Shown: positions 1-6,774 of the stretch, in pieces
Layout: the number at the start of each line of letters is the position of its first letter
Position numbering within the stretch: the first letter of the stretch is position 1
NCBI GenBank assembly: GCA_001871755.1
Contig: MNXL01000232.1
Span: 1 to 10,051 of the forward strand
Direction: 5' to 3'
DNA length: 10,051 bases
Origin: Anaerolineae bacterium CG2_30_64_16
Lineage (GTDB): Bacteria > Chloroflexota > Anaerolineae > CG2-30-64-16
The notes under the pieces: generated by a model
What the model was told of the DNA's origin: nothing
Seen by the model: the letters and a program-made list of their open reading frames with translations, nothing else
Database searches by the model: none
Program-made: the position numbers and the translations under genes

Positions 1-1560
1 TTCAGCAAGGCCGCCGCCGGCGCCAGGCTGGAGGCTGCCAGGCTGTTCGTCGCCTACATGACCTCGGCCGAGGTGCAACAGCAGTGGCTCGAAAAGATGA
101 GCCGGCTGCCCAGCAACCAGGAAGTCGCCAAGAGCGACCTGATCACCAGCGACCCGATCCTGGTCGGCTCGATGGATCAGTTGAGCAAGGGCCGCGGCAT
201 GCCGGCCGCGCCGCAGATGCGCTGCGCCTGGGACGCCATGCGGCCCAACCTGGAAGGCGTGATGGCCGACACCATGACCCCGGCCGACGCGGCCAAGGCG
301 ATGCAGGAAAACGCCGTGAAGTGCGTGGCCGAGATGGGGGTCGCGCCGACCGAGGCGCCCGCGGCGGCTGCGCTCACCTGCGATCAACCAATCAAGGTCG
401 GCCTCATCACCGATCTGACCGGCCCGCTCGCCATCTACGGTGAAATGATCCAGCGTAGCTTCTTGCTGGGCATGGAGTACACCGCGGGGGCCGCTGGCAC
501 CGCGGACAACACCTTCAAGGTGGACGACTGCCCGATCCAGGTGCTGATCCGCGACGACCAGAGCAACCCCGAAACCACCGCGACCGTGGCCCGCGAGCTG
601 CTCGAGGTGGAGAAGGTCAACCTGCTGGTCGGCACCGTCAGCTCGGGAGCGACCGCCACCCTGCAAGAGATCGCGCGTGAAAACGACAAGATCCTGATCG
701 TCGCACCGGCCGCGGCCAACGAGATCACCGGCGCCAACTTCGACGAGCACACCTTCCGCGTCAGCCGCACTAACTACCACGACGCGGTCAACCAGTGCAA
801 GTACATGACGAACGAATACAAGACGTACGTCCAGATCGCGCCGGACTACGCGTTCGGTTGGGGTGGCGCGCAGGCCTTCCGCGATGCCTGCACCTTCTAC
901 GGCGGCGCCTTCGTGGCGGACGACATCTTCGCGCCGGCCAACACCACTGACTTCACGCCCTACATGGAGCAGATCCTCGACTCCGGCGCGGAAGCGTGGG
1001 TCGTCACCTGGGCCGGCGGTGGCTTCATCGCGATGATGCAGGCTGCCCAGGAGTTGGGTGTCATGGACAAGATGGCGCTGGGTACCGCGTTCATCAACAA
1101 CTCGCTGATCCCGGTCTTCTTCGGCAACGCCATCGGCACGACCGCCGGCATCCTCTACCACTACACCGCGCCGGACAACGCGGTCAACGACTGGCTGGTC
1201 GAACAGACCAAGGCGCGCTACAACGTGCCCCCCGATCTGTTCGATGCGGATGGCATGAACGCGGCTCTGTTCCTGGTGAACGCGCTCAAGGCCACCGGTG
1301 GCGACACCACTTCGGCCGCGCTGATCCCGGTCATGGAGGGCATGGAATTCGACGGCCCCAAGGGCAAGATCTACATCCGGCCCGAGGATCACATGGCGAT
1401 CCAGGACATGTACGTCCTGAAACTGACCAACGTGGACGATCCGGAATTCAAGTACTTCGAGCTCGTCGAGACCACCCGCCCCGATATCCCGTGCTTGCTG
1501 CCTGAAGACAAGATCGATCGCTGCGGTGAACTGCCGATCGGCAGCCTCAGCGGCAAGTAG
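1..1560 (+). CDS. Dual-domain ABC substrate-binding protein (MalE-like plus LivJ-like), 5' end outside window
   Basis: The reading frame is open from base 1, so the gene starts upstream of the window. The first ~115 visible residues resemble the C-terminal lobe of family 1 (MalE-like) solute-binding proteins: an AARLFVAYMTS.EVQ helix, a RLPSNQEV segment, a GMPAAPQM turn, and a TPADAAKAMQ helix. An Ala/Pro linker (about bases 340-372) follows. The rest is a LivJ/Peripla_BP_6 type domain that begins PIKVGLITDLTGPLAIYG and contains DDQSNPETT, the VGTVSSGATATLQEIA nucleotide-fold segment and the APAAANEITG loop. Several spaced cysteines fit an extracytoplasmic protein. It is followed by livG, livF, livH and livM, so it should deliver amino acids or similar amides to that importer. 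Which domain binds the physiological ligand cannot be read here. An internal ATG at 58 is not the true start. The LivJ-like domain is secure; the fusion is well supported by one uninterrupted frame. Confidence 0.9.
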   Translation, partial: FSKAAAGARLEAARLFVAYMTSAEVQQQWLEKMSRLPSNQEVAKSDLITSDPILVGSMDQLSKGRGMPAAPQMRCAWDAMRPNLEGVMADTMTPADAAKAMQENAVKCVAEMGVAPTEAPAAAALTCDQPIKVGLITDLTGPLAIYGEMIQRSFLLGMEYTAGAAGTADNTFKVDDCPIQVLIRDDQSNPETTATVARELLEVEKVNLLVGTVSSGATATLQEIARENDKILIVAPAAANEITGANFDEHTFRVSRTNYHDAVNQCKYMTNEYKTYVQIAPDYAFGWGGAQAFRDACTFYGGAFVADDIFAPANTTDFTPYMEQILDSGAEAWVVTWAGGGFIAMMQAAQELGVMDKMALGTAFINNSLIPVFFGNAIGTTAGILYHYTAPDNAVNDWLVEQTKARYNVPPDLFDADGMNAALFLVNALKATGGDTTSAALIPVMEGMEFDGPKGKIYIRPEDHMAIQDMYVLKLTNVDDPEFKYFELVETTRPDIPCLLPEDKIDRCGELPIGSLSGK

Positions 1561-1583
1561 TTCCAATCCTGAAGGTGAAGACA

Positions 1584-1742
1584 GGTGACTGTCATCTTCA
1601 TGAACTTTGCACCATTATTCCGGTGATCCGTCATTCCCGCGAAAGCGGGAATCCAGGCTGCGACAACTGGTCACCCGCTTTCGCGGGTGTGACGAATCGT
1701 GCCCGGTCTAGTCGGTCAGACTTCATCGAGATGACAGTCACC
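1584..1742. repeat. Palindromic intergenic element with two inverted REP-like hairpins
   Basis: The outer ends form a perfect 14-bp inverted repeat (1584-1597, ggtgactgtcatct, against 1729-1742). Similarity continues inward (a tcat/atga block). Inside are two hairpins in opposite orientation: 1633-1652 (attcccgc, GAAA loop, gcgggaat) and 1672-1689 (cacccgc, tttc loop, gcgggtg). Their 14-base cores cccgcgaaagcggg are exact reverse complements (1636-1649 and 1674-1687). From memory, this core belongs to a REP-type palindrome common in many bacterial genomes. The element fills the gap between the binding-protein gene and livG and could act in mRNA processing, partial termination or differential expression. 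It ends inside the possible alternative livG start at 1731. Confidence 0.8.
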
Positions 1743-1766
1743 CGAGTCACCTTCCCGAGCAAGACC

Positions 1767-2552
1767 ATGGACAACGGCATCATCCTGGAAACGCACAAGC
1801 TGCGCAGGGAATTCGGAGCGCTCGTGGCGGTAGCCGACGTCAGCATCGCCGTGCGCGCCCAGACCTTGCACTCGATCATCGGCCCCAACGGCGCGGGCAA
1901 GACCACCTTCTTCAACCTGCTGAGCGGCAACATCACGCCCACGTCCGGCCGCGTGCTGTTCAAGGGACGTGATATCACGCACTTGCCGGTGCACCGGACC
2001 GCGCACCTGGGCATCGGCCGCTCCTTCCAGATCACCAACCTCTTCCCCAACCTCACCGTGCTGGAGAACGTTCGGCTGGCCAGCCAGGCCCTGGGCCACG
2101 ACAGTTTTCATTTTCTGCGCTCCCACCGCAGCTTCACGCGTTACGAGGCGCGGGCCAGAGAAGTGATCGAAATGGTCGGCCTCACCGCCCGCGCCCTGGC
2201 CCCCGCACGCACCCTGCCCCACGGCGATCAGCGCAAGTTGGAGCTGGCCATGATCCTCGCACCGGACCCGGAGGTGCTGCTGCTGGACGAGCCCACGGCC
2301 GGCATGGCCGCGGAACAGGTACCCGAGCTGATCAGCCTGATCCAGCGCGTCCAGGCCGGCGGCCAGAAAACCGTCATGCTCGTCGAGCACAACATGAACG
2401 TCGTCATGCGCGTCTCCGACATGATCACGGTGATGCACCAGGGTGAAGTGCTGGCCGAGGGCACGCCGGATGAGATCGCCGCCAACGAGGCGGTGCAGAA
2501 CGCGTATTTGGGGGGGGGTGTATGGAGACCTGTGGCAAACGGAGGGAAGTGA
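1767..2552 (+). CDS. livG: Branched-chain amino acid ABC transporter ATP-binding protein LivG
   Basis: A 261-residue ATPase of the LivG class, the usual family length. Visible motifs are Walker A GPNGAGKTT (residues 39-47), a Q-loop in RSFQITNLF (Q88), the LivG-type signature LPHGDQRKLELAM (150-162), Walker B VLLLDEPTAG (170-179) and the switch histidine in VEHNM (207). It hydrolyses ATP on the cytoplasmic face and should pair with LivF under the LivH/LivM pore. ATG 1767 is chosen because MDNGIILETHKLRREFG matches the normal LivG N-terminus. An in-frame ATG at 1731 lies in the palindromic element, and both starts have weak Shine-Dalgarno sequences. The C-terminus runs past the usual AYLGG end through a run of nine G (2510-2518), giving a GVWRPVANGGK tail. 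The last codons overlap the start of the repeat tract that precedes the S23 gene. Confidence 0.95.
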   Translation: MDNGIILETHKLRREFGALVAVADVSIAVRAQTLHSIIGPNGAGKTTFFNLLSGNITPTSGRVLFKGRDITHLPVHRTAHLGIGRSFQITNLFPNLTVLENVRLASQALGHDSFHFLRSHRSFTRYEARAREVIEMVGLTARALAPARTLPHGDQRKLELAMILAPDPEVLLLDEPTAGMAAEQVPELISLIQRVQAGGQKTVMLVEHNMNVVMRVSDMITVMHQGEVLAEGTPDEIAANEAVQNAYLGGGVWRPVANGGK

Positions 2553-2580
2553 GGGAACTGAAGGGAACTAAAGGGAACTA
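2543..2580. repeat. Short tandem repeat tract, left flank of the S23 cassette
   Basis: Units gagggaagtgagggaactg, then aagggaacta, then aagggaacta form an approximately 10-base tandem array starting in the last codons of livG. Read on the minus strand, the unit is AGTTCCCTT, the same word that makes up the array at 3153-3287 on the plus strand. The two arrays are therefore in inverted orientation around the S23 gene. Confidence 0.8.
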
Positions 2581-2647
2581 GTGGGTCGTTCAGCATGACA
2601 GCACATGGCTTCCGGCCAAATGGCTATTGTCATGCCAAACGACCCAC
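2581..2647. repeat. 20-bp inverted repeat (large hairpin) ahead of the S23 gene
   Basis: Bases 2581-2600 and 2628-2647 are reverse complements at 18 of 20 positions, with a 27-base loop between them. The two mismatches are adjacent in the middle of the stem. Read outwards, the arm contains tgtcatgctgaacg, which from memory matches a REP-like word common in environmental bacterial genomes. There is no T-tract, so it is not a classical terminator. It ends 11 bases before the strong ribosome binding site of the next gene and could influence its translation. Confidence 0.8.
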
Positions 2648-2658
2648 CAGGAAAACTG

Positions 2659-2667
2659 AGGAGGTGA
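2659..2667 (+). promoter_or_regulatory. Strong Shine-Dalgarno of the S23 gene
   Basis: AGGAGGTGA is a full complement of the 16S rRNA 3' end. It lies directly before GTG 2669, the only start in the frame that keeps the whole conserved domain. ATG 2667 is in a different frame without a recognisable product. The spacing is short (about 4 bases from the GG core), so the start is probable but not certain. Confidence 0.6.
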
Positions 2668-2668
2668 T

Positions 2669-3082
2669 GTGGGATACCAGTACGGCGGTCGGAATACGAA
2701 GACGTTTGCGAAGCTGCACGGGTACAAGGACCTGCTGGTGTGGCAGAAGGCGAGCGACCTGGCAGACCGGGTTCATGAGGCCACGAAGGGGTTTGGGCCC
2801 GGCTACTACAGGCTGAGCGACCAGATGCGCAGCGCGGCCGTGTCGGTCCCAAGCAACATCGCCGAAGGATACTGCACCAGCTCCCTGGCCAACTACATCC
2901 GCCATTGTTTGATCGCTCGCGGCTCGCTTGGTGAACTGGGCAGCAACATCCAGGACTGCAAACGCTGGAGTCTCATCGCTGGCCAAACGCTCGAACAGAT
3001 CCTCTCCCTCTATGGCGATACGTCCTACTTGCTGGACAGACTGATCGCCTCGCTGCGCAAGAAACAGCAAGATGGCGACTGA
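2669..3082 (+). CDS. Four-helix bundle protein, S23/bAvd-like (23S rRNA intervening-sequence protein family)
   Basis: A 137-residue protein with the hallmarks of the S23/four-helix-bundle family (TIGR02436 type): YKDLLVWQKASDLADRV near residues 19-35, RLSDQMRSAAVSVPSNIAEG at 48-67, then ARGSLGELGSNIQDC at 83-97, and a final helix ending LLDRLIASLRKK. The known relatives are proteins encoded in 23S rRNA intervening sequences and the Avd accessory proteins of diversity-generating retroelements; free-standing copies have no established function. The start is GTG 2669 after a perfect Shine-Dalgarno. The gene interrupts the liv operon between livG and livF, in the same direction, and is bracketed by inverted-orientation repeat tracts and a hairpin, so it looks like an inserted cassette. 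No reverse transcriptase, template repeat or rRNA is nearby. In-frame sequence after the TGA remains coding-like for about 38 codons. Confidence 0.85.
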   Translation: MGYQYGGRNTKTFAKLHGYKDLLVWQKASDLADRVHEATKGFGPGYYRLSDQMRSAAVSVPSNIAEGYCTSSLANYIRHCLIARGSLGELGSNIQDCKRWSLIAGQTLEQILSLYGDTSYLLDRLIASLRKKQQDGD

Positions 3083-3152
3083 GATCAACAGTTCTGGGTC
3101 AAAGAAGACCGCCCCAGCTACACCGTCGATCCGAACGAGGATGACTTGGACG

Positions 3153-3287
3153 AATTCCCTGTGTTCCCGGAGTTCCTTCAGCTCCCGGACAACCCATAGT
3201 TCCCTGAGTGCCTGGAGTTCCTTCAGTTCCCTGAATCACCGGAGTTCCCTGACAACCCTGAGTTCCCAGAGTTCCTTCAGTTCCCTT
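3153..3287. repeat. 9-bp tandem repeat array, right flank of the S23 cassette
   Basis: Fifteen consecutive 9-base units can be read, consensus AGTTCCCTG, with variants agttccttc (three copies), agttcccag and acaaccctg. Exact copies of agttccctg start at 3198, 3225 and 3243. The 9-base period preserves the reading frame. In the S23 frame the array spells E-F-P/E-F-L/Q-F-P tripeptides; on the minus strand it spells Gly-X-Y triplets. The array ends about 4 bases before the livF ribosome binding region (gggagaga, 3293-3300). Confidence 0.9.
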
Positions 3288-3303
3288 CTCTCGGGAGAGA
3301 GCC

Positions 3304-4011
3304 ATGCCCGACGCCATCTTGGAAGTTCAAGAGGTCCACACCTTCATCGGCCAATTTCACATCCTCCAGGGCGTAAGCGTCAGCGTGCCGCGCGGGGGCA
3401 TCGTCGTGCTGCTGGGCCGGAACGGGGCCGGCAAGACCACCACCTTGAAGACCATCCTGGGGCTGCTCCCACCTCGGCAGGGCCAGGTGATTTTCGACGG
3501 CCAGTCCGTTCAAGGCCGGCGCAGCTTCGACATCGCGGCCTTGGGCATCGGCTTTGTGCCCGAACACCGGGCCATCTTTCGCAGCCTGAGCGTGGCCGAG
3601 AACCTCAAGATCGCCGAGCGCGCCAGGGGCGACCTGGACCGCAAGGCCGATTTCATCTTCGGGCTGTTTCCAGATCTTAAGCGGCTCTACCGGCTGCCGG
3701 GCAATCATCTCTCCGGCGGCCAACAGCAGATGCTGGCTGTGGCGCGCGCGCTGGTCCCCGACAACCGCTTGCTCTTGATCGATGAACCCAGCGAGGGGTT
3801 GGCGCCGATCATCATCGAGCAGATGATGCACGCCATCCGCCAGCTCTCGGCCGAGTCCACCGTGCTCCTGGTCGAGCAGAACTTCGTCGTGGCCAGCCAA
3901 CTGGCCGAAAGCTACGTCATCATCGAGGAGGGCCGGTCGGTCCAGGCCGGCCTGATGGCCGACCTGGTGGTCGATCGGGAGACGATCCAGCGCTACCTGG
4001 GCGCCGCGTGA
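3304..4011 (+). CDS. livF: Branched-chain amino acid ABC transporter ATP-binding protein LivF
   Basis: A 235-residue ATPase of normal LivF length. Motifs: Walker A GRNGAGKTT (38-46), the LivF-type VPEHRAIF Q-loop region (85-92), signature LSGGQQQMLAVARAL (136-150), Walker B LLLIDEPSEGLAP (156-168), and the switch region VEQNF (190-194). In the switch region the histidine position is glutamine, as is usual in LivF proteins. It is the second nucleotide-binding subunit of the importer and probably forms a heterodimer with LivG. ATG 3304 is preceded by gggagaga with good spacing. The stop is followed after 13 bases by livH, so translation is probably coupled. The S23 cassette separates it from livG, so its expression now depends on transcription reading through that insertion. 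Confidence 0.95.
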   Translation: MPDAILEVQEVHTFIGQFHILQGVSVSVPRGGIVVLLGRNGAGKTTTLKTILGLLPPRQGQVIFDGQSVQGRRSFDIAALGIGFVPEHRAIFRSLSVAENLKIAERARGDLDRKADFIFGLFPDLKRLYRLPGNHLSGGQQQMLAVARALVPDNRLLLIDEPSEGLAPIIIEQMMHAIRQLSAESTVLLVEQNFVVASQLAESYVIIEEGRSVQAGLMADLVVDRETIQRYLGAA

Positions 4012-4024
4012 CGAGGAACCGAAC

Positions 4025-5584
4025 GTGGAAACTTTGCGCAGAAATCGCACCCTACTGATCACCCTGGCCATCCTGGCCTTCCTGCTCTTCACCGCGATCC
4101 AGGGGCTGAGCACCAGGGATTGGGTCATCACGCTGCTACGCGGGATCTCGGTCGGCGCGATCACTTTCCTGGTGGCGTCCGGCCTGTCGCTGATCTTCGG
4201 GCTGCTGGACGTGCTGAACCTGGCCCACGGCACCCTGTTCATGATCGGCGCGTACGTCGGGTGGACCACATATCTGCGGCCCGACACGCTGGTGGACCTG
4301 CTGCCGCCGGTGCTGCTGCTGGCGGCCGGGTTGCTGCTCGGTCCGTTCTGGGCCGCGCTCGTGGGCCGGTGGCGGACCTCGCGAACGGTCTCCAGAGCCT
4401 GGCCTTGGGCCGCGCTGATCCTGGCCGTGGCCCTGGCGACGCTGGTCTTCGCGCAGTGGCCGCTGGCCAGGTGGGACCCGGCCGTGGCCGCCCAAAGCCC
4501 GGCGACCTACTCCCTGCAACTCGATCAGGCGATCAAGGCCGGGCAGGCCCGTGCGGCGCCGGCGCCCGCGGCCCAGGGTGGGTTGTTGCGGCTGGCCGGC
4601 GCGTTCCTGGGCAGCGCGCTCCTGGCGCTCGGCCTGGCGGGGTTCTCCGCAGCTCGCTATGGTGGCGCCGGCAAGGTGACCGGCGCGCCGCGGCGGTGGG
4701 CGCTGGGCGCCCTCCTGCTGGTGACCGGCGTGGGCATCTACACGGGCGACGCTGCGCTGACCCGCTTCCTGTTCGGGCTGGACACCGCCTGGCTGTTCCT
4801 GATCGCCCTGTTGGTGGCGCTGGTCACCGGCGCCGCGTTGGGCGCGCTGATGGAGATCACGCTGATCCGGCCGCTTTACACCCGGCCAATCTACCAACTG
4901 ATGCTCACCCTGGGGCTGGGGGTCAGTGGCATCGAGCTGGTGCAGGCGATCTGGGGACGGACGGAGTTCAACATGCCGAAGCCCGCCCTGTTCCAGGGCA
5001 GCGGCGCCGGGTGTCCCGCCACAAGCATCGTCGACTGGCTCGCCAACGGCTGTTCCACCATCGATGTGCTGGGGGGTCGCATCCGCACCTACAACGAGCT
5101 GTTCGTGATCCTGATCGGCGTGATCGTGTTGGTAGCCGTGTCGGTGCTGCTGCAACGCTCGCGGCTGGGCATGATCATCCGTGCGGGCGTGCAGGACAGT
5201 GAGATGGTCGAGGCGCTGGGCATCAACGTGCGGCAGGTGTTCACGCTGGTCTTTGCGCTGGGCGCCGCGCTCGCCACGCTCGGCGGCATCATCGCCGCGC
5301 CGTCGATGGGGCTCTCGCCGCTGATGGGGGAAAGCCTGCTGCTGGCTGCGCTGATCGCCCTGGCCATCGGCGGGCTCACCAGCTTTCCGGGCGCGGCCGC
5401 CGGCTCGTTGTTGGTGGGACTGGTCCAACAGTTCATCATCAAGTACGGCCAGATCGGGATCAGGCTGCCGTTTCTGGAGCAGCCCTTCAAGCCGACGCCG
5501 CCCCTGGTGCCGGCCTCCACCGTGCTCCTGATGGTGATCATCCTGCTGGTGCTGCCGCAGGGCCTGTTTGGGAGGAAAGAATAA
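4025..5584 (+). CDS. livH: Branched-chain amino acid ABC transporter permease LivH, enlarged form
   Basis: A 519-residue inner-membrane permease. The conserved start GLSLIFGLLDVLNLAHGTLFMIGAY (residues 53-77) and the second half (ALGALMEITLIRPLYTRPIYQ from 271, the cytoplasmic RSRLGMIIRAGVQDSEMVEALGI loop that contacts the ATPases at 379-400, and GGLTSFPGAAAGSLLVGLVQQ) are typical LivH. Family members are usually near 290-310 residues. Here roughly residues 85-255 are extra, with several hydrophobic segments and an Ala/Gly/Pro-rich soluble stretch (about 150-190) inserted between the first and later core helices. The frame is uninterrupted and base usage matches the neighbours, so it is not an assembly join that can be seen. 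GTG 4025 is used, with gagg upstream; livF ends 13 bases before it. Confidence 0.93.
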   Translation: METLRRNRTLLITLAILAFLLFTAIQGLSTRDWVITLLRGISVGAITFLVASGLSLIFGLLDVLNLAHGTLFMIGAYVGWTTYLRPDTLVDLLPPVLLLAAGLLLGPFWAALVGRWRTSRTVSRAWPWAALILAVALATLVFAQWPLARWDPAVAAQSPATYSLQLDQAIKAGQARAAPAPAAQGGLLRLAGAFLGSALLALGLAGFSAARYGGAGKVTGAPRRWALGALLLVTGVGIYTGDAALTRFLFGLDTAWLFLIALLVALVTGAALGALMEITLIRPLYTRPIYQLMLTLGLGVSGIELVQAIWGRTEFNMPKPALFQGSGAGCPATSIVDWLANGCSTIDVLGGRIRTYNELFVILIGVIVLVAVSVLLQRSRLGMIIRAGVQDSEMVEALGINVRQVFTLVFALGAALATLGGIIAAPSMGLSPLMGESLLLAALIALAIGGLTSFPGAAAGSLLVGLVQQFIIKYGQIGIRLPFLEQPFKPTPPLVPASTVLLMVIILLVLPQGLFGRKE

Positions 5585-5587
5585 GCC

Positions 5588-6679
5588 ATGCCGACCGCCA
5601 CTCCCTCCCGCGGCTTCGCCGTCCGGGCCTGGCTCCGGGCGAACACCGGCCCGCTGATCGTGGTCGGGCTGCTCGCCCTCCTGCCGTTCGCGGTGGCCCT
5701 GATCGACGGCCAGCCGCTCGCAGAAGTACTGGCCAACCAGCCGGGGCAGGCCAAGTTCATCCAGGGGCTGATGATCGAGGTGTTCATCCTGGCGATCTTT
5801 GCGCTCAGCTACGACCTGATCTTCGGGATCACGGGGCTGCTCTCCTTCGGCCACGCGATGTTCTTTGCCGTGGGCGCGTACCTGTCCGGCATCATGATCA
5901 AGAGTTTTGGCTGGTCGTTGGCGCCCACCCTCGGGCTGTTGGCCGTGGTCGCGGTGGTTCAGGCGTTGCTCTTCAGCGTCGTGCTGCCGCGCGTCCAGGG
6001 GGTCACCTTTGCGCTGGTCACCCTGGGCATCGCCGAGGTGTTCCACATCGTCATCCAGTCGCGCGAGCTGGTCGGGTACACCGGCGCGGACGTAGGGTTG
6101 CAGGGCGTGATCCCACCCGCGTTCCTCAGCCCAGCGGCGCAACGGCTGCGGTTCTATTTCGTCGCGCTGGGCCTGGCCGTGCTGGTCTATCTGCTGTGCC
6201 GACGGTTTGTGGACTCCCCCACCGGCCGCGTGTGCATCGCCACGCGTGAAAACGAGAACCGGGCGCTGATGCTGGGCTACAACACCTTCTACTTCAAACT
6301 GACCGCGATGATCATCTCCTCGCTGCTGGCCAGCCTGGCGGGCTTCTTGCATATGCTCTATCAGCCAATCGTCAGCCCCGGCATCGCCAGCCTGAGCTAC
6401 ACCGTGAACGCGCTGTTGATGGTGCTGGTGGGTGGCATGGGCACATTGAGCGGCGCGCCGATCGGCGCGGCCATCCTGCGCCTGCTGACCTTCTACTTCG
6501 ACAAGTGGTTCGGCCAAAGCTCCGGCTTCATCCTGGGGATGGTGTACGTGGCGTTGGTGCTGTTCCTGCCCTACGGCATCGTCGGCACGTGGAAGCTGCG
6601 CCGCTTCGCCTGGCGGTCCGGCTGGGCGCGCCTCGCCCAGCCGTTGCGGCCGCCCTCGCGCGATGGGGAGCGGCTGTGA
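5588..6679 (+). CDS. livM: Branched-chain amino acid ABC transporter permease LivM
   Basis: A 363-residue membrane permease, the partner of LivH. Typical LivM blocks are FALSYDLIFGITGLLSFGHAMFFAVGAY (about 71-98), VTFALVTLGIAEVFHIVIQS (about 139-158), and the ATPase-contact loop SPTGRVCIATRENENRALMLGYN (about 210-232). Also present is VGGMGTLSGAPIGAAIL (about 291-307), which is close to the usual LivM words around the last helices. ATG 5588 follows a good GGGAGGAAAGA Shine-Dalgarno inside the livH end, and the genes are separated by only three bases. The basic tail (KLRRFAWRSGWARLAQPLR) is copied again 1086 bases downstream as part of a direct duplication. This is the last gene of the transporter operon. 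Confidence 0.95.
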   Translation: MPTATPSRGFAVRAWLRANTGPLIVVGLLALLPFAVALIDGQPLAEVLANQPGQAKFIQGLMIEVFILAIFALSYDLIFGITGLLSFGHAMFFAVGAYLSGIMIKSFGWSLAPTLGLLAVVAVVQALLFSVVLPRVQGVTFALVTLGIAEVFHIVIQSRELVGYTGADVGLQGVIPPAFLSPAAQRLRFYFVALGLAVLVYLLCRRFVDSPTGRVCIATRENENRALMLGYNTFYFKLTAMIISSLLASLAGFLHMLYQPIVSPGIASLSYTVNALLMVLVGGMGTLSGAPIGAAILRLLTFYFDKWFGQSSGFILGMVYVALVLFLPYGIVGTWKLRRFAWRSGWARLAQPLRPPSRDGERL

Positions 6680-6774
6680 GTGAACTGGCCTGACGAGTGT
6701 CGAAAAACCCCTCTTGACCCACGCGTCTGAACCGGTGTATACTGCTTCTGCCGAAGGTTGGCAACGGAATGCGC
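6583..6774. repeat. Direct repeat copy 1 (livM 3' end plus promoter)
   Basis: This 192-base segment matches 7669-7860 at a constant offset of 1086 bases with five substitutions that I can count and no gaps. It contains the last ~32 codons of livM, the stop, and the promoter at 6714-6743. Identity begins at cggcacgtgg and ends at ggaatgcgc. Confidence 0.97.
6714..6743 (+). promoter_or_regulatory. Sigma-70-type promoter, copy 1
   Basis: TTGACC (6714-6719) and TATACT (6738-6743) are separated by 18 bases, close to the bacterial consensus. Transcription would start near 6750 and run into the hairpin-rich stretch with no convincing protein. The same promoter recurs at 7800-7829 in the second repeat copy. 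Confidence 0.7.

Noticed and set aside
1716..2438. 240-residue open frame on the minus strand
   Set aside because: It mirrors livG with a His/Asp/Gln-rich composition, lacks a recognisable domain, and is explained by the sense gene.
3153..3287. CRISPR array
   Set aside because: The units are contiguous 9-mers without spacers, and no cas genes are near.
2501..3303. Diversity-generating retroelement (because S23 resembles Avd)
   Set aside because: No reverse transcriptase, template repeat or variable target gene is present in the window.
3099..3317. Collagen-like Gly-X-Y protein on the minus strand
   Set aside because: The triplets arise automatically from the 9-bp repeat. The frame ends inside livF and the array, with no clear ribosome binding site.
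3072..3680. 202-residue plus-strand frame with Ser-Ser-Leu/Phe repeats
   Set aside because: It is an alternative frame of the 9-bp array that runs on into livF out of frame, with Arg-rich shadow sequence after 3304.
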